NCBI RefSeq assembly: GCF_017884005.1
Contig: NZ_QFAY01000010.1
Coordinates: forward strand, 29,413-93,412
From: Streptococcus panodentis
GTDB taxonomy: Bacteria > Bacillota > Bacilli > Lactobacillales > Streptococcaceae
Length of the DNA: 64,000 nt
Direction: 5' to 3'
Below are positions 45,354 to 53,495 of this stretch, piece after piece. The notes beneath the pieces were generated by a model that saw only the letters and a list, made by a program, of their open reading frames with translations, was not told the origin of the DNA and searched no databases. Numbering within the stretch: position 1 is the stretch's first letter; each line of letters opens with the position of its first letter. A program made the position numbers and the translations under genes.

Positions 45354-46724
45354 CTATAAATCATCAAAAGACAAATCATCCAAATCAATGTCATCAGCAG
45401 CATTTTCTTCTGCAGCAGTCACTTCATCCTGCAGGTACTGCTTGTCCATAGCTTTGATAAAAGGCATATAGATGAGAACTCCGGCAGCAATCAGGATAGC
45501 CTGCAGAACAGCTCCGCGCCAGTCCGTTGCCAGAAAACCTGAGATAATCGGCGGCGTAGTCCAAGGAATGGTAACCCCATTGCAGATGGGCACAAGACCG
45601 ATAGACATTGCTGTATAGGACACCAGAATATTAAACATCGGTACCAGCATAAAGGGCAGGATCATAACGGGATTGAGAACGATAGGCAAACCGAAGATAA
45701 TCGGCTCATTAATACCAAAAATTCCCGGAATCAGCGACAGTTTGCCCAGATTGGTGATTCGTTTGGACTTGCAGAAAATGAGCATAGCGATAATGAGCGA
45801 CAGGGTGGAACCTGCACCGCCAAATACTGCAAACAAATCTTGGAATTGGCCGTTGATGATGTGCGGTGTCCCCGCTCCTGTTTTAAAGAATTCAATATTA
45901 TCCAGTGACAGCGTCGCCAAGACCGGACCATAAACCGCTCCCACAACTGCTCCGCCATTAATACCAAAGAACCAGAAAAGGCCGTTAAAGAAGAAAGCGG
46001 TCAGAGAAGCTCCCAAGGTACCGCCCAGATTGACCATCGGGGTTTGCAGGAAGTCAAAGATGATTTGAAACACATTAGTGCCCAAGAAGCCAAAGATAAG
46101 ATTGAGAACAAAGACTGCCGTCATGACAATCGTAACCGGAATCAGAGCCGCAAAGGACTCGACAACTGTCGGCGGAACACCGGCCGGCATTTTGATGACC
46201 CAGCCTTTTTTCTCAACCCAGGCATAGAGATGGACGGTTGCGAAAGCTATCAGGATGCCAACAAAAATCCCCTTGGCTCCAGACCAGGCAAGCGGAATAC
46301 CGGGCAGATTGACAGCGACTTCCTTGCCGCCGATTTGATTGGTCCCTTCTACCAGATAAGGAACCAGCAGAAACCAGCTCATGGCCGCAACCACCGAAGC
46401 AAAAATTGCATTGGTCTTCAGCTGTTTGGCAAAGGAATAGGCAATAGCCACAACGGCAAAAACAGCCATAATGGAGAAAGTAGCGCTGGACGGCTTTTCA
46501 ATGAAGGCCGCCAAGGTAAGACCCGCTTTCTGATCTACAATGACAGAATTGAGCCAGTCTGTCCAAGCCGGAATCGGGAACTCCCCAATCAGGAGAAAGA
46601 TGGAACCGGCAATCAAGAGCGGAGTAGTGACCAGAAAACCATCGCGAATGGACACCAGATACTTGTTCTTTCCGATAGCCTCTGCAAGCGGCACCAAAAA
46701 TTTTTCTAACTGCTTTATCATCAT
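45354..46724 (-). CDS. PTS lactose/cellobiose-family EIIC permease
   Basis: A 456-residue membrane component of the lactose/cellobiose PTS family with about ten membrane segments: IGKNKYLVSIRDGFLVTTPLLIAGS at the start, GAGGTPHI-like region (FKTGAGTPHIINGQF) and INEPIIFGLPIVLNPVMILPF, the conserved substrate-site motif. The ATG at 46724 follows AAAGGA; an upstream TTG is rejected. Works with the separate EIIB and EIIA encoded upstream. The sugar is unknown, but the MupG partner points to an amino-sugar glycoside. Confidence 0.92.
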   Translation of the reverse strand: MMIKQLEKFLVPLAEAIGKNKYLVSIRDGFLVTTPLLIAGSIFLLIGEFPIPAWTDWLNSVIVDQKAGLTLAAFIEKPSSATFSIMAVFAVVAIAYSFAKQLKTNAIFASVVAAMSWFLLVPYLVEGTNQIGGKEVAVNLPGIPLAWSGAKGIFVGILIAFATVHLYAWVEKKGWVIKMPAGVPPTVVESFAALIPVTIVMTAVFVLNLIFGFLGTNVFQIIFDFLQTPMVNLGGTLGASLTAFFFNGLFWFFGINGGAVVGAVYGPVLATLSLDNIEFFKTGAGTPHIINGQFQDLFAVFGGAGSTLSLIIAMLIFCKSKRITNLGKLSLIPGIFGINEPIIFGLPIVLNPVMILPFMLVPMFNILVSYTAMSIGLVPICNGVTIPWTTPPIISGFLATDWRGAVLQAILIAAGVLIYMPFIKAMDKQYLQDEVTAAEENAADDIDLDDLSFDDL

Positions 46725-46738
46725 AAGAAATCCTTTCC

Positions 46739-47068
46739 TCAAGAAACTGATTTATTTTCTTTGATCAATCTTATCGCGCTTTTGAGCACTCTTTCGCCAT
46801 TCATCATGCCATAGTCTGCCTGATCAATGACATGGATCGGAATGCCCTGACTGCCGAATTTGTCCACTGTTTCCTCATACATGTATTTGACCTGAGGCCC
46901 CAGCAGAATGCAGTCCGGCCGGTCGTCGGCCAGAATCTCTTCCAGCTTGTCATGCGGAAAAGCTGCAACTTTTATGGGCAGCCGGTGCTCATTGGCAATT
47001 CCCTGCATATTGCTGGCCAGCATACTGGTGGACATACCGGCACTGCAAAATAAATAAATCTTCTTCAT
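46739..47068 (-). CDS. PTS lactose/cellobiose-family EIIB
   Basis: A 109-residue phosphocarrier with the P-loop-like KKIYLFCSAGMSTSMLA; Cys8 is the phosphorylation site. It passes phosphate from EIIA to the incoming sugar. It lies 14 bases before EIIC. Confidence 0.94.
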   Translation of the reverse strand: MKKIYLFCSAGMSTSMLASNMQGIANEHRLPIKVAAFPHDKLEEILADDRPDCILLGPQVKYMYEETVDKFGSQGIPIHVIDQADYGMMNGERVLKSAIRLIKENKSVS

Positions 47069-47285
47069 TAGACGACTCCTCTCTTATAGTCAAACGATGA
47101 ACATCACACGCGTCAGTGAGCTGATCAAAGCCTTGCTTTTGAGGCTTCTATCAAAGTCCTATCCGCCAGCTCAAAACCTCCGCCGGAGCTTTTGAGCTGG
47201 CGGCTCCTGTCTACTTTGCCAATGATGTTCATAGAGTATAGAACAGAAAAAGTATTACAGCTGTATTCTCTGCGAACACAGTCGT
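47069..47285. repeat. Spacer with a module C palindrome inside the PTS operon
   Basis: CCGCCAGCTCAAAACC and the later AGCTTTTGAGCTGGCGG form a long perfect stem (about 47164-47204) derived from module C. Placed between the EIIA and EIIB genes, it could act as a partial terminator or RNA-processing site (inference). Confidence 0.6.
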
Positions 47286-47609
47286 TTATTGTTTTTCCAA
47301 TTTATAAAGACGTTGGTTGGTAGCAATCATCTGCTCTGCCAGCAGCTGAATCGTTTCGGCCGACATGAGCTGATCTTCGGCATGCACCAGCAGAATGGAC
47401 AGCAGCTGGCTGTCTCCGCCGGCTTCACCCTGCAGGAGCTTGAAATGAACATCATGTCCTTCTTTGTAGGCTGCCCTGCCCTCTTTCATTTTTTCTGCTG
47501 CTTCCGCAAAGGCTCCTTTTTCCGCAGCACGGATAGCCTCAATATAGTAAGATTTGGCTGCTCCGACGGCTGAAATAATCTGGAAGCTGGCTAATTGCAC
47601 ATCATTCAT
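47286..47609 (-). CDS. PTS lactose/cellobiose-family EIIA
   Basis: A 107-residue all-helical EIIA; His76 in LLVHAEDQLMSAE is the phosphorylation site. GAGGAGAAGTAAGAT precedes the ATG. It lies 94 bases after the regulator and 217 bases before EIIB, with a hairpin between. Confidence 0.93.
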   Translation of the reverse strand: MNDVQLASFQIISAVGAAKSYYIEAIRAAEKGAFAEAAEKMKEGRAAYKEGHDVHFKLLQGEAGGDSQLLSILLVHAEDQLMSAETIQLLAEQMIATNQRLYKLEKQ

Positions 47610-47703
47610 ATCTTACTTCTCCTCTACCTGATACTTTTATTATAAACATCTGTTCTGCACTTTTGGCAGAACATTCTTTCCTAATAACCGGAAATATTCT
47701 CTG

Positions 47704-49593
47704 TCACTGAAATAAATTGGCCATAAATTCTTCCTGACTGCGGGAATTGACCAAGGCTGTCAGCTTTTGCGGATCCATGACCAAACTGGACAGCCAGTCA
47801 AAGAAAATGCGCATCAGCTGGCTGTCTACTTCCCGAATCGCTAAAAGAATGACCAGTCTGACCTCAAAATTCCCCCAGTGTATAGGCTTGTCCAAGGTCA
47901 GAGTAGCAATACAGGATTCGCTGGTTGAGCGCTCCATGGCATGCGGTACAGCAAAGCCCTGATAAAAGGAGGTCGCTGAAATCCCTTCTCTTTTGAGCAC
48001 ATCAGCCTTATAGGCCTCATCGGCCAGTCCCTGCCCAATCAGCTGATCACAGAGAAAGGCAATCGCTTCCCTGCTGTTCGCTACACTCTCTTCCCGGTAA
48101 AATAATTTCTTTTGAACCAAATGCTCCATCATCTTGTGAAATTGCTCATGATAGCGTTCCCGGTCCAGCTGATTTAAAAGCTGGAACACCTTGCTTTCAT
48201 CCTCATAACCAAAGAGCAAAGACAGCTGCAGGGTCGGAATGGACAGCCGGTGCTTGAGGGCCGCTGTGGAAATAATCATATCAGGAGCCAAAGCCTCAAC
48301 CTGCCGCTCATCAAAAAACGAGTACTGAAAGACAATGCTCATCCGATCCTCAAAGCGCTGATGGAGCTTATCGGTAAAAGGCTTGGCCAGCAGCTGATTG
48401 TGAGGAATAATGAGCAGGGCCCGATACTTGCTGGGACTGTTGACTCGGTCATAGGCTGCTCCCAAATGCAGGGCGATGAAAGAAAGTTCATTCTCCTCCA
48501 CTTTATGTCCCAGCTCTCCGCTCAGCACTTCTCCTGCATGGACAGCCATCTCAAATATAAGCGGGTACTGACGCTTGATTTCTCTCAGGTAGACATTGGA
48601 CATCTGGGTCTGGGTCCGCTGCCGCTCCAAGAGCGAGGAAAAATGATTGGCCAGTCCGCTCAGCAAGACCTGATCGGCTGAAAGATCAATGTCAAAATTC
48701 TCATCAATCTTCCTGAGAACATTCTTGACAATGGCTGTCAGTTCTTCTTCCTGCATGAAATCCTGCTGCTTATTGCAGCTGCACAGAAGCAGGGCAAAAC
48801 GGATAATCTCACTCTCAACCAGAGCCAGCCGGCAGACCTTGGACACCTGCTCAAAAAAGGTATGGGAGATTCGGTATTCAGCTGTCTGGTCAAAATCCTC
48901 TCTGGGCAGGTCCATCTCCTCCATATAATTGCCATTTAGAATCCTTTCGATTGCAACCCCAGCGTGGATCATGACAATGGGAAAAAGAGACTCCTTGATC
49001 TGATACGGATACTCAGAGCAAATGTCAGTAAACAGATCAGCCATTCGCAGAAAGTCAAAATGGACAAAAAGAGTGGCCAGACTGGACAGATTGGTAAAAT
49101 TGCCCTGCACCTCGTCCGTCAGAAGCTGCCGGTAGAGCCGGCGTTTCTCATCCTCTTCTCCCACCAGCCGGATAAAATTCTTGGAACGCTTGATTTCCAA
49201 ACGATAATGCCGAATCATTTTCCTGATACGCTGCAGGTCATTGTCAATGGAGTAGCCGCTGACGAAAACCCGGTTTTCCAGTTCAAACAGATTAAGTTCC
49301 TGAGAATGAAAGAGCAGTTCTTTCACAATCCAAATACTGCGCTCCTGAGGTGTCTGCGGGATGACATGATTGGGCTGGATTTCCATTGCTGAGAAGGCTG
49401 AGCTGTCCAGCCTGTAGCCTAGACGCTTATTAGACAGGATTATTTCCTGTTGGTACTCCCGGTTAATCGCATCAATATCCGATCGAATAGTGCGGTCGGA
49501 CACCTGGAGCATCTGGGCCAGAGATTTCCCTGTCAGCCACTGGTCCTGATCATGCAAAATATCAATAATATAAGACTGCCGTTTTTTCAGCAT
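47704..49593 (-). CDS. LicR/MtlR-type PRD transcriptional regulator
   Basis: A 629-residue multidomain activator: an N-terminal helix-turn-helix (residues 1-60, LTGKSLAQMLQVSDRTIRSDI), two PRDs with conserved histidines (about 180-390), an EIIB-like domain (about 395-480) whose usual Cys motif is replaced by IIPHNQLLAKP, and a C-terminal fructose-type EIIA domain with the His in GFAVPHAMERS (about 560). Such proteins are controlled by PTS phosphorylation. GGAGGTTTAT marks the ATG at 49593. It heads the PTS-GrdB-MupG operon and presumably activates it. Confidence 0.9.
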   Translation of the reverse strand: MLKKRQSYIIDILHDQDQWLTGKSLAQMLQVSDRTIRSDIDAINREYQQEIILSNKRLGYRLDSSAFSAMEIQPNHVIPQTPQERSIWIVKELLFHSQELNLFELENRVFVSGYSIDNDLQRIRKMIRHYRLEIKRSKNFIRLVGEEDEKRRLYRQLLTDEVQGNFTNLSSLATLFVHFDFLRMADLFTDICSEYPYQIKESLFPIVMIHAGVAIERILNGNYMEEMDLPREDFDQTAEYRISHTFFEQVSKVCRLALVESEIIRFALLLCSCNKQQDFMQEEELTAIVKNVLRKIDENFDIDLSADQVLLSGLANHFSSLLERQRTQTQMSNVYLREIKRQYPLIFEMAVHAGEVLSGELGHKVEENELSFIALHLGAAYDRVNSPSKYRALLIIPHNQLLAKPFTDKLHQRFEDRMSIVFQYSFFDERQVEALAPDMIISTAALKHRLSIPTLQLSLLFGYEDESKVFQLLNQLDRERYHEQFHKMMEHLVQKKLFYREESVANSREAIAFLCDQLIGQGLADEAYKADVLKREGISATSFYQGFAVPHAMERSTSESCIATLTLDKPIHWGNFEVRLVILLAIREVDSQLMRIFFDWLSSLVMDPQKLTALVNSRSQEEFMANLFQ

Positions 49594-49876
49594 ATAAACC
49601 TCCGCTGAATCAGATTTGCCTCTATCCTTGCCGTTCTTATTTCCTGACTCTGTGAATATCAGAGAGTGGGGCAGACTCCTACGATGGCGCGCCCTCACCC
49701 GCAAACGGGAGAATCTTTGATCCGATACCGTATATTGTCATTTAGTTTATCTTTTATTCCGTCGTTGACTCGCTTTGCTTTAACAGTCTAGTAGACTGTG
49801 AGAGCCTCGCGGGCTGGGAGTGAAAAGGTTTGGGGAATCTTTTCAGCCTGAGCTTAGAAACAAAAGAGTGAAGGGA

Positions 49877-50103
49877 GAGGCTGAGACAGACTCCCATGAT
49901 GGCTGTGTCCTCACCCACAGAGGGATGCATCTTTTGGAAGATACCGTATAAAAGGTCCTTCAGTTTCGCTTTGTTTTGGTAAAAAACTCTTGACGCGGTA
50001 GCTGATTGGACTTTTTGTTCGTCTTTTAGACTCCAAAAAGCTCCTAATCATCCTCGCGGGGCTGAGACGACGAACTAAATTTTTAAAAATTTAGTTCTGT
50101 CCC
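49877..50103 (-). repeat. 227-bp composite intergenic element, copy 2 (inverted)
   Basis: The reverse complement of 33741-33967, same length, about ten differences. It begins GAGGCTGAGACAGACTCCC and ends with the palindrome TTTAGTTCTGTCCC. Confidence 0.88.
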
Positions 50104-50507
50104 ACCGCCAGTCCGAACTTAGAAATAAGATAGTGAGGTAGAAAGGTTGTGGATAAGGCAAGCGAAGTTTGCATCAGCCTTACGCTTTTGAGACTTCCTA
50201 GCGGAAGCTCTATCCACCGCCTCAAATAGTCCACTGGACTATTTGAGCAGCTCGCTGCCCTATCGTTCTGTACCTTAAACGATAGGCTGGGGCAACAGTG
50301 CCCAACTTCGTCTATTTCTATCGTTTGATTGCAAGCCGCAGTGGTTGGGAGAGATTCTGTTGACTTTGATCAACCAGCATCTCCTCTGCACAGTTCATCA
50401 GACGCTTTAGCGCCAATGCCCCCCTGTTTCGATTTTCATGGAGCAGGAGACAAGGAAAAGATTATATATTTACTATAACATTTCTCTTAAAAAATGGAAA
50501 AGAAGAT

Positions 50508-50530
50508 TTTTTCCTAACCGTTAGGAAAAA
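50508..50530. repeat. Perfect 10-bp palindrome
   Basis: TTTTTCCTAA and TTAGGAAAAA flank a CCG centre. A T-rich/A-rich symmetrical site of this size could be an operator or a terminator core; no gene is near enough to assign it. Confidence 0.5.
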
Positions 50531-50868
50531 TGCCGCCAAAAAAACAAGACCCTTTTAGAATCTTGTTTTGTTTCTTTTCTCTTTATAATCAAAGAACATC
50601 AGCAGCAAACGAGGCAGGAGCAGACAGGATGGCAGCATCTGCTCCTCCTGTCAAGAGAAATCCCACAGGTCTTTTTCTAACTCTGTACTGTTTTAGCAAC
50701 ATTGCAAATAATCGTTTCAATACTGCTGAAATCGGAGCTAGCTGCTCAAAAGCTTCCGGGAAGGTTTTGAGCTGGTGAATGAAACTTCCGCTAGGAAGTG
50801 TCAAAAAGATCCAGCGGAGGCTTTGAGGTGGCGGCGCTGACCTGGTTTGAAGAGAAGTTCGAAGAGTA

Positions 50869-51804
50869 TTAAGCGTTAAAACTTTCTGTCAGCTGCGGCA
50901 CGACCTGTTTCTTACGGGAAACGGCACCAGCCAGAAAAGCATGATTGTTTTCAAGAACAAAGCCAAAGGCTGCTTCTACCTTGTCCGTGTTGCTGCCAAC
51001 GGCCAAAATTTCAGAATTTGAGTTGACAATATCGGTAATCATGAGGACAAAGTCAGAATAGCCGTTTTCAGCATTGGTCTTAGCAATAGCTGTTTCAATC
51101 TCTGACTGGCGATCCAAAACTTCTGCAATATCAACTGTATTGACCTGAGCCACACGGACATTGTTTCCATTCAGCTCAAAGGTCTTGGCATCAATATCAA
51201 TGAGCTCCTCAGCTGATTTGCTGGCCAGATTGGTGCCGGCCTTCAGCATGGCCAAGCCGTACTCTTCCAAATCAACTCCGGCCAATTCTGCCAACTCTGG
51301 GGCAATGTCCTTGTCCGTCGGATGGGTGGTTGGGGATTTGAGCAGCAAGGTATCCGAAATCAAACCAGACAGCATGAGACCGGCGATTTCCTTGGGTACA
51401 GCCACACCATGCTCCTTAAACATACGGTAAACGATAGAGGAAGCCGAACCCACAGGCTCCAAGCGCATATAAAGGGGGCTGGCTGTTTCAAAGTTGGCCA
51501 CACGGTGGTGGTCAACAACACCGTAGACTTCCACATCTGCAATGTCAGCGACAGACTGCTGGAATTCATTGTGGTCTGTCAGGATGACCTGCTCAGCCCC
51601 CTCGGCCTTGGCAGAAGTGATCACGCGCGGTGCTGCAACACCGAAAGTTTCCAAAACGAAGGCCGTTTCTTCATTAGGCTCTCCAAGTGCCACTGCCTCT
51701 GTATCCAGACCATAAGCTTGACGAGCCAGATAGGCAAAAGCGTAGGAAGACCCGATGGCATCTGAGTCAGGATTTTGATGACCGAAAACTAAAATTTTAG
51801 ACAT
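50869..51804 (-). CDS. ppaC: Manganese-dependent inorganic pyrophosphatase
   Basis: A 311-residue DHH-family (class II) pyrophosphatase that hydrolyses PPi. Metal ligands are visible in [14 protein letters not shown] (His9, Asp13, Asp15) and in [13 protein letters not shown] (the DHH motif). The C-terminal DHHA2 domain ends in [12 protein letters not shown] with the substrate-binding Arg-Lys-Lys. The length is standard. It has a clear promoter and stands alone; in the neighbourhood pflA is next, as I recall for several streptococci. Confidence 0.96.
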   Translation of the reverse strand: MSKILVFGHQNPDSDAIGSSYAFAYLARQAYGLDTEAVALGEPNEETAFVLETFGVAAPRVITSAKAEGAEQVILTDHNEFQQSVADIADVEVYGVVDHHRVANFETASPLYMRLEPVGSASSIVYRMFKEHGVAVPKEIAGLMLSGLISDTLLLKSPTTHPTDKDIAPELAELAGVDLEEYGLAMLKAGTNLASKSAEELIDIDAKTFELNGNNVRVAQVNTVDIAEVLDRQSEIETAIAKTNAENGYSDFVLMITDIVNSNSEILAVGSNTDKVEAAFGFVLENNHAFLAGAVSRKKQVVPQLTESFNA

Positions 51805-51834
51805 GTCTTTACCTCTTAAACTTTTATATCCCTT

Positions 51835-51863
51835 ATTTTAGCATATTTTAAGCTTTTTCACAA
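51835..51863 (-). promoter_or_regulatory. Predicted ppaC promoter
   Basis: TTGTGA and TAAAAT on the minus strand with a 17-base spacer. Confidence 0.6.
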
Positions 51864-51889
51864 AAATAGACAGAAATTTTGCAAAAGAA

Positions 51890-52257
51890 AAGGCGGGGGG
51901 ACAGAAATCAGCAGACCAAGTCTCCATTTCACTGTCCCAGCCCGCGTGCCTCCACAGTCCGGAGGACTGGAGGCTGAGTAAGGGTATCGTCATTTCGTTT
52001 ATCTTTTATGACTTTGTTAGCTCGCCTTGCTTTAACAGTCTAGCAGACTGTTGAAGGTTGCGGATAAAGGGAACGCAGTTCCCGGCTTTCGTCAAGTCCG
52101 AGAGACTGTTGACATGACAGATACAGAAAACAAAGTTTTGTCAAGGACCTTCTGCTGAGCTCAAAAAGCAAACAAAAAAGCCAATCAGCTGCTGCAGTAT
52201 TCAGTGATGGCTGTTTTCATTGAGAGACCGGAGGCCTTGGTTTCAGCCTCCTCTAAT
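51890..52257. repeat. Repeat-rich spacer between ppaC and pflA
   Basis: 51897-51942 is the same inverted element as 23985-24027; 51955-51975 is a CCTCCA-GTCCGGAGGAC-TGGAGG palindrome; 51984-52052 is module E. No gene is visible. Confidence 0.65.
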
Positions 52258-53067
52258 CTAACTATTGTGCACTCGGTTCATGTACTCGGTATAGGACTCA
52301 GTCTGCATCAGTTCCTTGGCATTTTTAACCCGGTCCGCTGTTGGCGGCTTGACCCCTTCAAGAGAATAAGGAATGCCCAGCTCCCGCCACTTAAATTCTC
52401 CCATGGTATGGTAAGGCAGAATTTCAAATTTATCAACGTTTTTCAGTGTTTTGACGAACTTGCCCAATTCTATCAAATCGTCATCGCGGTCCGTCAGCCC
52501 CGGCACCAGAACGTGCCGAATCCAGACAGGCTTGCCAATGTCAGACAGGTATTGAGCACAAGCCAGAATATTCTTATTGGTCTGGCTGGTCACGATTTTA
52601 TGCTGGGCATCATTGATTTCTTTGATGTCCAGCAGGACCAGATCCGTCACAGCCATCAGCTTGTCAAACTTCTTCAGATAGCGGGGAGTATTTCTGAAAG
52701 GCAGAGCACAGGTATCCAGCGTACAGTGGATGCCCAATTCTTTGGCCTTGGTGAAAAAGGCAATCAGAAAGTCAATCTGCAGCAGAGCCTCCCCACCGCT
52801 GACCGTGATCCCGCCTTTATTGCCCCAAAAGCCCTTGTAGCGCAGGGCTTCCTGTAAAATATCATCCACCGTCCGCAGCTGGGATTTATTGGTCTCCATT
52901 TCCCAGGTATCGGGATTGTGGCAGTACTGGCAGCGCATATGGCAGCCCTGCAAGAAGACAATAAACCGAATGCCCGGTCCGTCAACCGCCCCGAAACTTT
53001 CGGTGGAGTGGACCATGCCCGTCACCTTTCCATAATCAACTGCTTCTTCGACTCTTTTATCAACCAT
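52258..53067 (-). CDS. pflA: Pyruvate formate-lyase activating enzyme
   Basis: A 269-residue radical-SAM enzyme that installs the glycyl radical on pyruvate formate-lyase under anaerobic conditions. The cluster motif GCHMRCQYCHNPDTW carries Cys42, Cys46 and Cys49. TVSGGEALLQIDF is the SAM-binding GGE motif. The C-terminus (LPYHTMGEFKWRELG) is typical. A candidate CcpA site (TGAAAACGTTTTAT) and a TATAAT -10 lie upstream at about 53083-53118. No pfl gene lies next to it, as is usual in streptococci. Confidence 0.95.
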   Translation of the reverse strand: MVDKRVEEAVDYGKVTGMVHSTESFGAVDGPGIRFIVFLQGCHMRCQYCHNPDTWEMETNKSQLRTVDDILQEALRYKGFWGNKGGITVSGGEALLQIDFLIAFFTKAKELGIHCTLDTCALPFRNTPRYLKKFDKLMAVTDLVLLDIKEINDAQHKIVTSQTNKNILACAQYLSDIGKPVWIRHVLVPGLTDRDDDLIELGKFVKTLKNVDKFEILPYHTMGEFKWRELGIPYSLEGVKPPTADRVKNAKELMQTESYTEYMNRVHNS

Positions 53068-53082
53068 GGCACAACCTCTTGA

Positions 53083-53118
53083 ATCTGAAAACGTTTTATA
53101 ACTAACTATATTATAACA
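53083..53118 (-). promoter_or_regulatory. pflA -10 element and candidate cre site
   Basis: On the minus strand TATAAT is followed, between it and the start codon, by the cre-like palindrome AAAACGTTTT (TGAAAACGTTTTAT on the plus strand, about 12 of 14 positions). The -35 is weak. Confidence 0.5.
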
Positions 53119-53290
53119 TGTATCAGCCTAAAATATGCACAATTTGCCTATTTTTTAGAAAACAAACTGTTTTTCAGTTTCATTTTCATTGTTTTACAAC
53201 AGATCGGAAAAGGACCGAGAAATCCCCCTGAAACCGAAATGATCTTGTACGCTTCCTTCGAATAAAGCTGCAGGGTGCGTTGCTGATAAA

Positions 53291-53321
53291 GAAAAAAGCC
53301 GCCTGATTGGGCGGCTCTTTT
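53291..53321 (-). terminator. treC-treP terminator
   Basis: GCCGCC pairs with GGCGGC around six bases, followed by six T on the minus strand. It lies about 175 bases beyond the treC stop and is the first strong hairpin there. The 53068-53495 gap has no gene. Confidence 0.75.
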
Positions 53322-53495
53322 AGGGAGATTATTATGAAAAAGTTTTAGGATTCAGGTGGGGAGATTATCCACAGCCTGTTTAATCAAATAAAGTTAGGAG
53401 GTCTTCATTTGATACTTTCAGTATAAAATAGAATTCTTAAAAAAACCTTAACCACTCACTGAAATCAGAAAAAATTTTTTAAGCTTCTGCATGTG

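Larger units (their letters stand above)
49594..50868. repeat. 1.27-kb repeat mosaic without genes
   Basis: In order: a diverged reversed module A (49665-49734), module E (49735-49800), the GGGAGTGAAAAGG module (49805-49875), the 227-bp composite (49877-50103), module C (50185-50290), a palindrome (50508-50530), a hairpin with T-run (about 50540-50565), further module C sequence (50750-50825) and module D (50833-50868). Short frames here (such as 50530-50778) cover repeats and have no ribosome site. Confidence 0.75.

Noticed and set aside
46725..46742. TTG start of the EIIC gene overlapping EIIB
   Set aside because: The ATG at 46724 has AAAGGA at the right distance; the TTG has none.
50530..50804. 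Short frames on both strands between the PTS regulator and ppaC
   Set aside because: They lie on repeat modules and hairpins, and lack ribosome sites.
52204..52857. 217-codon plus-strand frame opposite pflA
   Set aside because: Antisense to pflA, no ribosome site and no family features.
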